From positions 558,001-622,000 of the forward strand of contig JAUPFL010000001.1 in the NCBI GenBank assembly GCA_030562215.1: a stretch of 64,000 bases of DNA, in the 5' to 3' direction. This DNA comes from Peribacillus frigoritolerans. GTDB lineage: Bacteria; Bacillota; Bacilli; Bacillales; DSM-1321. Below, piece after piece: positions 43,825 to 52,806 of this stretch (the stretch's first letter is position 1; every line of letters starts with the position of its first letter). The notes below the pieces were generated by a model, which searched no databases, was not told where the DNA came from, and saw only the letters and a list, made by a program, of their open reading frames with translations. Both the position numbers and the translations under genes were made by a program.

Positions 43825-44445
43825 ATGGATAATCTTATTCAACAGTTCAGGAATTTGCCCACCACGGCGATTTCAGATGCAATGGAAGGTTTGAGCAATC
43901 TGGATTCGGCAATAAAACCCTTAAAGGAAGAATTTCGTATGGCCGGACGAGCTTTGACCGTACAGATTCCCGTCGGTGATAATTCAGCCGTGTTAAAAGC
44001 AATCGGCGAAGCCAAGCCTGGGGATATAATAGTCGTTGACTGCAAGGGGGATACATACCGGGCTATAGCAGGAGACTTTGTTGTCGGCATGATGCAGACC
44101 ATGGAAATTGGCGGCCTCGTAGTCGATGGGGTCATTCGCGATCTTGAAGCCATTAAAGAATTGAATTTTCCTGTGTTCAGCAAAGGGACCGCTATTGCCG
44201 CTAGCGGCAAGGCAGGTGTAGGCGAAACCAATGTGCCCATTTCCTGTGGAGGTGTCACCGTATTTCCAGGGGACATCATCATAGGGGACATAGATGGAGT
44301 CGTGGCCGTGCCGCAAGCCAAGGGTGAAGAAATCCTGGTCAAAGCAAAGGATAAAATCCTGAAAGACGAACAACGTGCTGAAAAATATGCAGGGAAGCCT
44401 GATGAAATCAGAAAGTATATTGCCATGATGACCAATAAAGGATGA
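43825..44445 (+). CDS. RraA-like protein
   Basis: A 206-residue member of the RraA / 4-hydroxy-4-methyl-2-oxoglutarate aldolase family. Family signatures: PTTAISDAMEG near the N-terminus, GGLVVDGVIRDLEAI (the Arg-Asp metal/substrate motif of the aldolases) and GDIIIGDIDGVVAVP. The RD motif is intact, so aldolase or oxaloacetate decarboxylase activity is possible; a role as RNase E inhibitor is unlikely in Bacillus. The start is ATG 43825 with AAGGAGG upstream. Intact, monocistronic. Confidence 0.85.
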   Translation: MDNLIQQFRNLPTTAISDAMEGLSNLDSAIKPLKEEFRMAGRALTVQIPVGDNSAVLKAIGEAKPGDIIVVDCKGDTYRAIAGDFVVGMMQTMEIGGLVVDGVIRDLEAIKELNFPVFSKGTAIAASGKAGVGETNVPISCGGVTVFPGDIIIGDIDGVVAVPQAKGEEILVKAKDKILKDEQRAEKYAGKPDEIRKYIAMMTNKG

Positions 44446-44451
44446 CACATA

Positions 44452-44492
44452 TAAAAAACAGGCAGGAAGCGATGGCTTCCTGCCTGTTCTTT
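44452..44492. terminator. terminator between the RraA-like gene and ltaS
   Basis: Stem AACAGGCAGGAAGC / GCTTCCTGCCTGTT with T-rich flank on the plus strand and an A6 run on the left that reads as T6 on the minus strand. It serves both convergent genes. Confidence 0.88.
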
Positions 44493-44500
44493 CATTAGCC

Positions 44501-46468
44501 TTATTTATCGGTCTTATCTTCCTCAGAACCTTCTTCATCATATGTGTAATCATAATCAGCAGGATCAATCGGTTTAAAGCCATTTGGAGTATAGAAACGG
44601 AGTAAGTCGCCGTTCACTACTTGGTCGGATAAATTGAGCATCGTTTCAGCTCTCGTTTTATAATTGAGGATGTCATCATTTTCCTCGACCAATTCTCCTG
44701 TTTTAGTATCGTAGTATTTCCCTTTAATGGAAGTGACATCCGGTGTTACAAAATCACCATTCCTGAAAGGTACCACTTCACTATGATCTTTTGACAATAA
44801 ATCGGAACCGAATTGTACATAATCTTTAGATTCAATTCCTAACAGATGCAATAAAGTCGGGAGAAGGTCAATCTGTCCTCCGTATTGGTGCATTTCCCCG
44901 CCTTCAACACCTGGAACATGAATCAATAATGGTACACGTTGCAATTGGGCATTCTCAAATGCGCCAACATCCTTGCCAAGAACTTTTGACATGGCTTCTT
45001 TATGGTTTTCGGAAATACCATAGTGATCACCATACATAACGATTACCGAGTTATCATATAGACCGGATTCCTTCAGATAATCGAAAAACTCTTTAAGCGC
45101 CTCATCGGCATAGCGTGCAGTTTGGAAGTAACTATCAACGGAAGCATCGCCTGTCGTATGCTTACCGATTGTTGCTTTTTCCTGGTCCATTGAATATGGG
45201 AAATGATGGGATACCGTTATGAATTTGGTATAGAAAGGCTGTTTAAGCGTTTCTAACATCGGAATCGATTCCTTAAAGAAAGGCTTATCCATCAATCCAT
45301 AACTTAATACTTCCTCTTTATTTTCCATATTATAATGGTTTGCATCGAAGAACTGATTAAAACCAAGAGACTTATACATATTATCCCGGTTCCAGAAAGA
45401 TTTGTAATTACCATGGAACACAGCAGATGTGTATCCTTGTTGTCCTAAAATAGCTGGTGCTGCTTGATACGTATTTTGGGAACGGTTTGTGAATGCTGCC
45501 CCTGTGGTAAACCGAACAGGGAATTTTCAAGCATGAATTCGGCATCCGCTGTTTTACCTTGGCCTACTTGATGGAAGAAATTATCAAAGTGCATGAAATC
45601 TGACTTATCTGCTGCAAGTGAGTTCAAAAATGGAGTTACTTCTTCCCCATTCAACTTATAATCGATAAGGAAATTCTGCATCGATTCCAAATGCAGGTAA
45701 ATGACATTCTTGCCTTTGGCTGCACCAAAATACTTAGGATTCGGTTCAGCGCTTGTTGCCTTCGTATAGTTGACGACTTCGGCGATATCCGTGCTGTTTG
45801 CAGTCGCACGCTGAGCGTATGTTTTAGTATTCTGAACGGCATCATAAACCGTATAGTTGAACATGCCCAAGTATTTGACGATATAGTTCCGGTCGAATGT
45901 TCTTGATAATAATTGCGGGCGATCCTTTTCAGCAAGTCCCAAATTGATGGCGAAAATTGCTAGTCCCGCTAGGTAGACCATTCCAACTGTACGGCGTTTG
46001 ACTTTGAAGTCTTCCACTTTAAAGTCTTTGAATCTGTACAACACGATCAAAAGAACCGTATCAAGGAAATAAAATACATCATGGCCTTTAAATAATTCTA
46101 AAATACTCGGCCCCAAATCCCCGGCATTTTGCACTTGCGTCAAGGTTGGCAATGTAATGAAATCGGTAAATGACCGGTAGTATACAATATTGAAGAATAA
46201 CCATAAGGACATCAATAGGTTCAACCTGATGATCCATTTAAACGATTTTTTGCCTCTAGCCAATAGTGCCAAGCCAAAGAATAAAATGGCTGAACTAATC
46301 GGATTTATGAACAGTAAGAACTGTTGCAGGCCATTTTCAAGACCTAAGTTAAATTCAATTCGATATCCAATATAAGTTTTTATCCAAAACAAGACTACCG
46401 CAATAAAGAAAAAGCCTAGTATGTTATCTGCAAATAAATGCCGGCTTTTTTTTAAGAAAATTATTCAT
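44501..46468 (-). CDS. ltaS: lipoteichoic acid synthase LtaS, frameshifted
   Basis: About 655 residues: five N-terminal membrane helices, then an extracellular sulfatase-like domain. The catalytic threonine is in GQGKTADAEFM; KNVIYLHLESMQNFLIDYK and VIVMYGDHYGISENH carry Mn(II) ligands. LtaS polymerises glycerolphosphate from phosphatidylglycerol. Breaks lie near 46445 (A8 run, one extra) and near 45465. The start is ATG 46468 with GAGGTGAAA upstream. The acidic tail (YDEEGSEEDKTDK) is typical of Bacillus paralogues. Confidence 0.92.
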
Positions 46469-46871
46469 GCTTTCACCTCTATTAATCTAGTGGTTTATTT
46501 ATATAAATTTTTACAAACTTACAAAAGACGGAAAATCGGAAACCTTATAATAGCATTCTTTCACTTGGATAGTCAAGATTGTGAAAAACCACCTTTTGTC
46601 ACATCCATAACTCTTATATCCAGAACACTTCTTTAGCTTATGAACAAGCCTTCGAAAAAATAACAGAGTTTCGCCCGTCTCGAATGTTCAGCGCACCTAT
46701 AACAAATATATAGGAACTCCATGTCTTATTCCAATAAATATTACCGTAATTTTTGGGTGTGACTGCAGATGACAGTCACTAAATATTTTCACGTCCTTCA
46801 GGCTTTTATCATTATAAACGACTCTTTATAAAAAAACCAGTGCATTACAAAATATGTAAAGATATAAATCT
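46469..46871. other. intergenic region upstream of ltaS
   Basis: A+T-rich, presumably holding the ltaS promoter. I see no reliable gene or named regulatory motif. Confidence 0.35.
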
Positions 46872-47076
46872 TCAATTATTGAAAGCTATGGATATATCCA
46901 GGATTTTTTTTCCCGATAATTCGACAGTTGAAAATGGATTGCCGGTTACATGGATGCTTTTCTCAACCGACTTTCGAAACCCCGTACCAGTAAAAGTTTT
47001 ACCCGCCCATCATTACGTCCTGCCGCACTCGAATTCCATAAAATAACAAATGATTTATGCGTAGTATCGACATCAT
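46872..47076 (-). CDS. possible frameshifted small protein
   Basis: GGAGGGGA precedes ATG 47076/47073. The frame gives about 24 residues (ILRINHLLFYGIRVRQDVM) and stops. After one indel near 46995 a second frame continues KTFTGTGFRKSVEKSIHVTG and ends DISIAFNN with TGA at 46872, giving about 67 residues. An opposite-strand ORF covers the same span but has no ribosome-binding site. Family unknown; low certainty. Confidence 0.3.
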
Positions 47077-47293
47077 TCCCCTCCGGCTTTTTTGATCAGC
47101 TTTTTTCAAATAATTTTTCCTGAAAATTAATGAACCCCGAATTCTTCCCTACAATTTGAAGTGAAGATCATATTATTTTTATCATCCATAAAAGATTCAA
47201 TTTACCAAATTTAACATAAATTACGATTTCAAAATCCCTCCTGGAACCGGAAAGGATGAAAAAGACTTTATAATAGGAAGAAACTGAATTTTT

Positions 47294-47480
47294 TCATTTT
47301 GGCTGAAGGGCCATATTTCTACGATTGCAGCCTATATAAGCCATAGCAGCGGCAACAGGTGGAATATAGACCTTGTCCTTTCCCCATTCCCTTAATTGGA
47401 TTGTGGGCGCCTTATTATAAGCTTACCTGTGTTTTGCAGGAGTTCTTCCGTCCCCTTTGTTAGTATATTTGTTTCATCCA
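47294..47480 (-). pseudogene. gene remnant lacking a start
   Basis: Two adjoining frames read LDETNILTKGTEELLQNTGK and then PTIQLREWGKDKVYIPPVAA ... MAYIGCNRRNMALQPK, stopping at 47294. The sequence is protein-like, but no start codon or ribosome site precedes it, and the region begins right after the yclQ terminator. I do not recognise the family; it may be a truncated small gene. Confidence 0.35.
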
Positions 47481-47489
47481 GCTTTATTA

Positions 47490-47534
47490 TAAAAAATAAA
47501 AAATCCTGCCACTTGATCGAGGACAGGATTTTCA
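47490..47534 (-). terminator. terminator of the yclNOPQ operon
   Basis: Minus-strand hairpin GAAAATCCTGTCC / GGCAGGATTTTTT followed by a T-rich tract, 16 bases past the yclQ stop. Confidence 0.85.
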
Positions 47535-47549
47535 TTAATCATATTTATA

Positions 47550-48496
47550 TTACTTAATGCCTTCTGATACTTCTTTAACCATAGCGTCAACAGACTCTAA
47601 ACCGCCGCCTGATAAGTACCAGTAGTTAGGGTCTAGATAAATGATGTTACCTTCTTTAAATGCCTTTGTATTTTTTACAATGTCATTTTCAATCGTTTCT
47701 TTCGCTGCAGCTCCATCACCAGCAACCGCATCTCTATCTACAACGAATAGGTAGTCAGGATTTTTTTCAGCAATGTATTCGAAAGAAATACTTTGACCAT
47801 GTGTCGATACTTCCAATTTATCATCCGCTGCAGGTACTCCGAATACATCATGGATGATTCCAAATCTTGAATCCGGTCCGTAAGCACTTACTTTTCCGCC
47901 GCTGGCAAGAACGATTAAACCAGTTTTATCAGTTGGAGCTTTTTCTTTCAAAGCATTAATGTTTTCTTCTACACTTGCCAATTCTTTAGCTGCTTCGTCT
48001 TTTTTATCGAAGATTTTACCCAAAAGTGTTACGTTTTCTTCAAAGGATTCCATATACTTTGTTGTATCTACACCCACAAAAACAGTAGGGGCAATTTTGC
48101 TTAATTCTTTATATGCCTCAGATTGACGGCCAGAAATAAGGATTAAGTCAGGAGCAATTTCGTTGATTTTTTCGAAGTCAGGCTCTTTTAATCCACCGGC
48201 ATTTTCAGTTGTACCTTCATATTTAGAAAGGTATTCTGGAAGACCATCATGTGGAACAGCTGCTACTTCGACACCCAATTTATCAAGAGTATCAAGAGTA
48301 CCCATATCGAATACAACGACTTTTTCAGGGTTTGTTTTCACTTTCGTTTCGCCTAGTTGGTGCTTAACCGTAATTTCTTCGCTTTTAGCACTTTCTTTTT
48401 CGCGCTTGATTCTTCTTTTTCCTTATCTGATCCACAAGCTACAGCCACTACAGCCAGCATTGCAACCAAAAGCAGTAAGGATAATTTCTTAATCAT
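47550..48496 (-). CDS. yclQ: siderophore-binding lipoprotein YclQ type, frameshifted
   Basis: About 315 residues. Lipobox VAVAC (Cys21), then a Lys/Glu/Ser linker, then the iron-siderophore binding domain (KVVVFDMGTLDTLDKLGVEV, LILISGRQSEAYKELSKIAP). The frame breaks near 48400 in the linker. Gene order and similarity match B. subtilis YclQ, the petrobactin receptor; substrate is inferred from that. The start is ATG 48496 with GAGGTGA upstream. Confidence 0.86.
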
Positions 48497-48702
48497 TATG
48501 GTCACCTCGAAAAATTTTTTTATTTAAAATTACATATTGAATCCTCACCATCACAGAGTTCATCTCAACACTTTCCCTGCCAGATGAACAGGAGGCGGCT
48601 AAAGTCTTGGGCGCCCGCCAACTCTTAACTGCCTAAGAGCGTAGTAGGTGATTCCTGGACGGCTACGAATACTGAAGTAATTTAAAACCAAATGGAATTG
48701 TC

Positions 48703-49461
48703 TTATGTGAAGTACACACAGATCTTATTGTCATTGATACTTTGGATTTCAATATCCATATCATAAATTTCCTTTAATACATTGGAATTGATGACTTGTT
48801 CGGTTGGTCCATTATGAACAACCTTGCCATCCTTCAATGCGACAATATAGTCGGAATAACAGGAAGCAAAATTAATGTCATGAATGACGATAATGACCGT
48901 TTTCCCCAATTCATCAGCCAATCTCCTCAATACCTTCATGATTTGGACGGAATGCTTCATATCAAGATTGTTCAGGGGTTCATCAAGAAGTACATACTCC
49001 GTGTTCTGGGCAATAACCATGGCAATGAAGGCCCGCTGTTGCTGGCCGCCGCTAAGCTGGTCAAGAAACTTATCTTGCATGTCAGCAAGTTCCATATATT
49101 CAATCGCTTCATCGACGTATTTCCAATCCTCTTTAGTCAGCTTTCCTTGTGAATAAGGAAAACGGCCAAAGGCGACGAGTTCACGAATCGTTAAACGGAT
49201 ATTGATGTGGTTAGCCTGCTTTAAGATGGCAATCTTTTTCGCAAGTTCATTGCTATTGAATTTCCCCATATCCTTACCCTCGATCAGGACTTCTCCTGAA
49301 TCCCGGGTAATGAGACGGCTGATCATCGAAAGGACGGTACTTTTTCCCGCTCCATTGGGACCGATGAAGGATGTGATTTTCCCTTTCATTATTTCAATGG
49401 AAACATCCTCGACAACCGTTTTATTATTATATTTTTTGAATAAATTTTTCACTTCTACCAT
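48703..49461 (-). CDS. yclP: siderophore ABC transporter ATPase YclP type
   Basis: A 252-residue ATPase: Walker A GPNGAGKST, signature LSGGQQQRAFIAMV, Walker B YVLLDEPLNNLD. It belongs to the iron-siderophore (FecE-like) group. It overlaps yclO by 7 bases and is separated from yclQ by about 200 non-coding bases. Intact. Confidence 0.9.
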   Translation of the reverse strand: MVEVKNLFKKYNNKTVVEDVSIEIMKGKITSFIGPNGAGKSTVLSMISRLITRDSGEVLIEGKDMGKFNSNELAKKIAILKQANHINIRLTIRELVAFGRFPYSQGKLTKEDWKYVDEAIEYMELADMQDKFLDQLSGGQQQRAFIAMVIAQNTEYVLLDEPLNNLDMKHSVQIMKVLRRLADELGKTVIIVIHDINFASCYSDYIVALKDGKVVHNGPTEQVINSNVLKEIYDMDIEIQSINDNKICVYFT

Positions 49462-50402
49462 GATTTATTCTCCTTTAATAGAAGATAGATGAAATAGACA
49501 CCGCCGACAAAGTTGATGATGACACTTAAGGTCGTGGAGAACGTAAAGATCCTCTCTACAATGAATTGGCCGCCGACCAAGGCAATCACACTGATCAGCA
49601 TTGCACCCGGGATGATATGTTTATGCTGATAGGACTTAATGAATTGATAAGCCACATTTGCAACAAGCAATCCGAGGAACGTGATCGGACCGATCAGGGC
49701 AGTCGAAATGGAGATTAAAACCGTCACGACGATTAAAACCCGCTTCGTGACAAAATCATAATCCACACCCAAGTTTATGGCTTGGTCCCTCCCAAGGGAC
49801 ATGACATCCAAATACTTCAAAAATCTCATGAAATATATCATTGCTGCTATCATGAGGATAATAGCTAACGTTAACAGGTCCGTATTGACATTATTGAAGC
49901 TGGCGAACATTTTATTTTGAATGATTTGAAATTCATTCGGGTCAATCAATACCTGCATGAATGAAGACATGCTGCCGAATAAGGTTCCGAAGATGATACC
50001 GATCAGCAATAGGAAGTAAATATTGCGGTTTTCCTTGAACATGAACTTGAACAGCAGGCTTGCAAAAATAAGCATGGCCGCAAGTGTAATCAGGAAATTG
50101 AGATTTTTATTCATGATCATGATATGCGTTGAACCGAAGATGAAGATCACTCCCGTTTGGATCAGCATATACATGGAGTCCAACCCTAAAATGCTTGGTG
50201 TCAGGATTTTATTATTCGTGACCGTCTGGAAAATCACTGTTGAAAAAGCTATTGCACAACCAACCACGATGATGGCGATGATTTTTATAACCCTTCTCGG
50301 CAGTGCATAATCCCAATTCGGGCCAAGGTCCCAAAAGATATAACCTGCCGTTAAAGCAGCTGCAACAAAAGCCAATATAATGATCCTACTTTTATTATTC
50401 AT
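49455..50402 (-). CDS. yclO: siderophore ABC transporter permease YclO type
   Basis: A 315-residue FecCD-family permease with eight to ten membrane helices. It contains GPITFLGLLVANVAYQFIKS, the family segment that contacts the ATPase. It overlaps yclN by 8 bases. Intact. Confidence 0.9.
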   Translation of the reverse strand: MNNKSRIIILAFVAAALTAGYIFWDLGPNWDYALPRRVIKIIAIIVVGCAIAFSTVIFQTVTNNKILTPSILGLDSMYMLIQTGVIFIFGSTHIMIMNKNLNFLITLAAMLIFASLLFKFMFKENRNIYFLLLIGIIFGTLFGSMSSFMQVLIDPNEFQIIQNKMFASFNNVNTDLLTLAIILMIAAMIYFMRFLKYLDVMSLGRDQAINLGVDYDFVTKRVLIVVTVLISISTALIGPITFLGLLVANVAYQFIKSYQHKHIIPGAMLISVIALVGGQFIVERIFTFSTTLSVIINFVGGVYFIYLLLKENKSW

Positions 50403-51344
50403 ATGCCTTTCTCCTCATTATCAAATAGATAAATACGGCGCTTCCTATCACACCAACCACGAGTCCGATCGGGATTTCAAATGGATATATGAGGATCCTG
50501 CCCAGAATATCGCAGATCAATAGGAATACTGCCCCTAACAATGCTGTATGAGAAAGACTCTTTTTCAAATTGTCACCAAGGTAAAGGGATACAATATTTG
50601 GTACGATCAATCCTATGAAAGGAATCGTTCCCACCGTTAACAAAACGACAGTGGAGGATAATGCCACGATGATCAATCCAAAATTGACTATAAGCTTATA
50701 ATTGAGTCCTAGATTGATAGCAAACTCCTCACCCATCCCTGCCACAGTGAATTTATTGGCAAAGAAGTATGCGAGAATGACCAGAGGGATACTTACATAT
50801 ATAAGTTCGTACCTTCCCGACATGATCATCGAGAAATCACCATTCATCCATGTGTTGAGGCTTTGAATCAAATCATATTTATAGGCAAAGAAAGTCGAGA
50901 TGGATCCTACGATATTACCAAACATCAAACCAACCAATGGAATGAAAATCGTATCCTTATATTTCACTTGATCAAGAATTTTCATGAACAAGAACGTACC
51001 TGCCAAAGCGAATATGAAAGCGAATGCCATTTTCTCAATAAGTGCTGCCGATGGAAAAATGATAATGGCAAGAAGAAGTCCCAGCCTTGCAGAGTCCATG
51101 GTACCGGCAGTCGTCGGGGATACAAATTTATTGCGGCTCAATTGCTGCATGATCAGCCCGCTTATACTCATCACAATACCGGCAATGACTATGGTCACCA
51201 TTCTGGGGAAACGGCTTTGCAGCATGATTTGCACTTTATCATCACTTAGATTCATTAAATCCAGGGGGTAATATCTTTTACACCAATGAATAAAGACGTA
51301 AATGATAAAACAATCAACGCCATGACTAAATATCTTATCTTCAT
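50395..51344 (-). CDS. yclN: siderophore ABC transporter permease YclN type, frameshifted
   Basis: About 316 residues, FecCD family, with RFPRMVTIVIAGIVMSISGL and GTIPFIGLIVPNIVSLYLGD. The first helix lies in another frame: ATG 51344 gives KIRYLVMALIVLSFTSLFIG and then breaks near 51270 in a C-run that is one base short. First gene of yclNOPQ; a Fur-type palindrome lies 140 bases upstream. Confidence 0.88.
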
Positions 51345-51484
51345 CTACATTTCCTACTCTTCCTATCTCACTTTAATACAGCGAAAATATTTTTAATTAA
51401 GTATATTTTAATAAAGACTATCACAAAGTCACCTATTGAAATGGGACTCATGAGTTTGCAATAGTTACAAGGTTCTTCCATTCA

Positions 51485-51505
51485 TGATAATGAGATTCAT
51501 TATCA
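51485..51505. promoter_or_regulatory. Fur box upstream of yclN
   Basis: TGATAATGA, three bases, then TCATTATCA: a perfect palindrome equal to the Fur consensus. It lies in the 335-base space between yclN and the divergent DUF1450 gene, so it could control either or both. Fur-Fe(II) represses siderophore uptake in B. subtilis. The rest of this space shows no other site that I can name. Confidence 0.9.
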
Positions 51506-51679
51506 TCCATTCTTATTCTATCATTTCTTGGACATGTGTCAATATATACAAGGGAATTGCTTTGATATTCTCCCGATAGTCAAATTGTAATGAATTTGGA
51601 TGAACCAATCATGCATTTCGTTACAGGAAGTGATAAAATCAAAATAACAAATATTTACTCTTCCAATGAAAGAAGCGAT

Positions 51680-51951
51680 ATGATGAAAAATTTGTTATCC
51701 AAAGTGTTCTCAAAAAAGGCGAAAATCCAGATTGAATTTTGCCAAAATAATCTTGACCGCTTCCTTAATGAACAAACAGTTTCCGATTATGGTAAGTTCT
51801 TAGCGAATCCAAGGATTCAATATAAGGAATATGAATGTTTGAGTGAGTGTACGCTTTGTAAGAAAACCCCTATGCGAGAGTGAACGGCCAGATGATGAGT
51901 GGCGAAGATTCACAGGATCTTTTAAATAAGTTACATGATGAATTGAAATGA
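51680..51951 (+). CDS. DUF1450 (YuzB-like) protein, frameshifted
   Basis: About 90 residues. The DUF1450 pattern is clear: IEFCQNNLDRF, then YECLSECTLCKKTPYA and the NGQMMSGEDSQDLLNKLHDEL tail. The frame breaks near 51870 in a C-run (one short). The CxxxCxxC arrangement suggests a metal or Fe-S site; function is unknown. ATG 51680 or 51683 is assumed, with no strong ribosome site; in-frame codons extend upstream to 51590. It is divergent from yclN across the Fur box. Confidence 0.72.
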
Positions 51952-51989
51952 TACGGGCCAAGCAAATTGCTTGATCCGTATCATTTTGA
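51946..51989 (+). terminator. terminator after the DUF1450 gene
   Basis: GATACGG...CAAGCAA pairs with TTGCTTG..CCGTATC around ATT, followed by TTTT. Confidence 0.8.
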
Positions 51990-52151
51990 CTTTCCACCTG
52001 TAATTATACAGAATACAGGTCATGAACATCTATTAAAAGGAATTGCGGATTGAGCTAGTCGTTACTTCCTGTTTTTCAATATTTTACGTTTTCACTGTAT
52101 AAATGGCTTAAAATATGAGAATTCATGAAAAAGATAGACAGGAGGACGTCC

Positions 52152-52229
52152 ATGAAAAAAATCATTCCTGCCATCGTATCAGTCGTAACAAAAGCATTGG
52201 ATTGCTTGGCGATTCAATGCAATAAATAA
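52152..52229 (+). CDS. 25-residue peptide
   Basis: AGGAGGACGTCC directly precedes ATG 52152. The product has a basic start, a hydrophobic amphipathic middle (IIPAIVSVVTKAL) and two cysteines near its end. If one G were missing after residue 17, the end would instead read LLGDSMQ. It has no recognised family. It could be a signalling, toxin-like or leaderless bacteriocin-like peptide, or a chance ORF with a good ribosome site. Confidence 0.45.
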   Translation: MKKIIPAIVSVVTKALDCLAIQCNK

Positions 52230-52285
52230 CATTATTTAATTGTCACTTTGGTAATTTCACTTTTCAATATTGCTTATTTACAGAA

Positions 52286-52310
52286 AAAACACGCATTTCA
52301 GCGTGTTTAA
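52286..52310 (-). terminator. small hairpin with T-run on the minus strand
   Basis: AAACACGC and GCGTGTTT pair across ATTTCA, and the minus strand continues with T6. No intact minus-strand gene precedes it. Confidence 0.5.
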
Positions 52311-52351
52311 GTATTCTTATCCTTTTCTTTACGGCGATTACAAACACCCCA

Positions 52352-52386
52352 AAGCTAATCTTCAGAGATTAGTCTTTCTTTTTATT
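52352..52386 (+). terminator. terminator-like hairpin
   Basis: CTAATCT-TCAG-AGATTAG followed by a T-rich tract, about 120 bases after the 25-residue peptide gene, whose transcript it could end. Confidence 0.6.
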
Positions 52387-52431
52387 GGCTCTTTTCGTAA
52401 AGATTGTTGTTTTTAAAACGAAACTATTTAA

Positions 52432-52559
52432 GGTTGATTGGAGCGGAAGTGTGAGACTCCTGCGGGAGCAGCGGGACAGGTGAGACCCCACAGGCGTTTA
52501 CGCCGAGGAGGCTCACCGCCCGCCCCGCGGAAAGCGAGCATCTGGAGGGGAAATCAACC
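52432..52559 (+). repeat. MITE-like interspersed repeat, long copy
   Basis: A 128-base element bounded by the inverted repeats GGTTGATT and AATCAACC. Inside are GAGACTCCTGCGGGA, a G+C-rich palindromic centre (GCGTTTACGC) and CCGCGGAAAGCGAGC. It shares its block order with the minus-strand copy at 13095-13184. Its composition contrasts strongly with the A+T-rich surroundings. Confidence 0.82.
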
Positions 52560-52608
52560 ACACCGCACTACTTGGTAAATAGCAACAAAGTATGTGAAAA
52601 CAGCCTTT

Positions 52609-52806
52609 TTATTTTAAAAATTGTTGAGGAATTTCTAATTTACCAATATCATGAAGAGCTCCTAAAATAAAAAGAAATTCTTGATTTTCAATTCCCAAAT
52701 AACGTCCGAAACCTCATAAATCATTCCCCATCCTAAATGAATGGCAAGTTGTCATTTTACAGTGTTTATATAAATTACATATTAATGCTTGTGTAGTTTC
52801 TATCAT
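52609..52806 (-). pseudogene. HD-domain (HD-GYP-like) gene fragment
   Basis: About 66 codons from ATG 52806 with AGGGAA upstream. The frame contains FGRYLGIENQEFLFILGALH and HDIGKLEIPQQF, the HD motif of HD-GYP-type phosphohydrolases, but has an in-frame TGA near the middle and stops at 52609 before any GYP part. The missing 3' part would lie where the MITE-like repeat now begins, 50 bases on. Confidence 0.6.

Noticed and set aside
46840..47046. 68-codon plus-strand open frame
   Set aside because: It starts at GTG without a ribosome site; the opposite strand has a better, though frameshifted, candidate.
52140..52560. CRISPR or tandem repeat array
   Set aside because: Only single hairpins and one dispersed repeat are present; no spaced direct repeats were found anywhere in the window.
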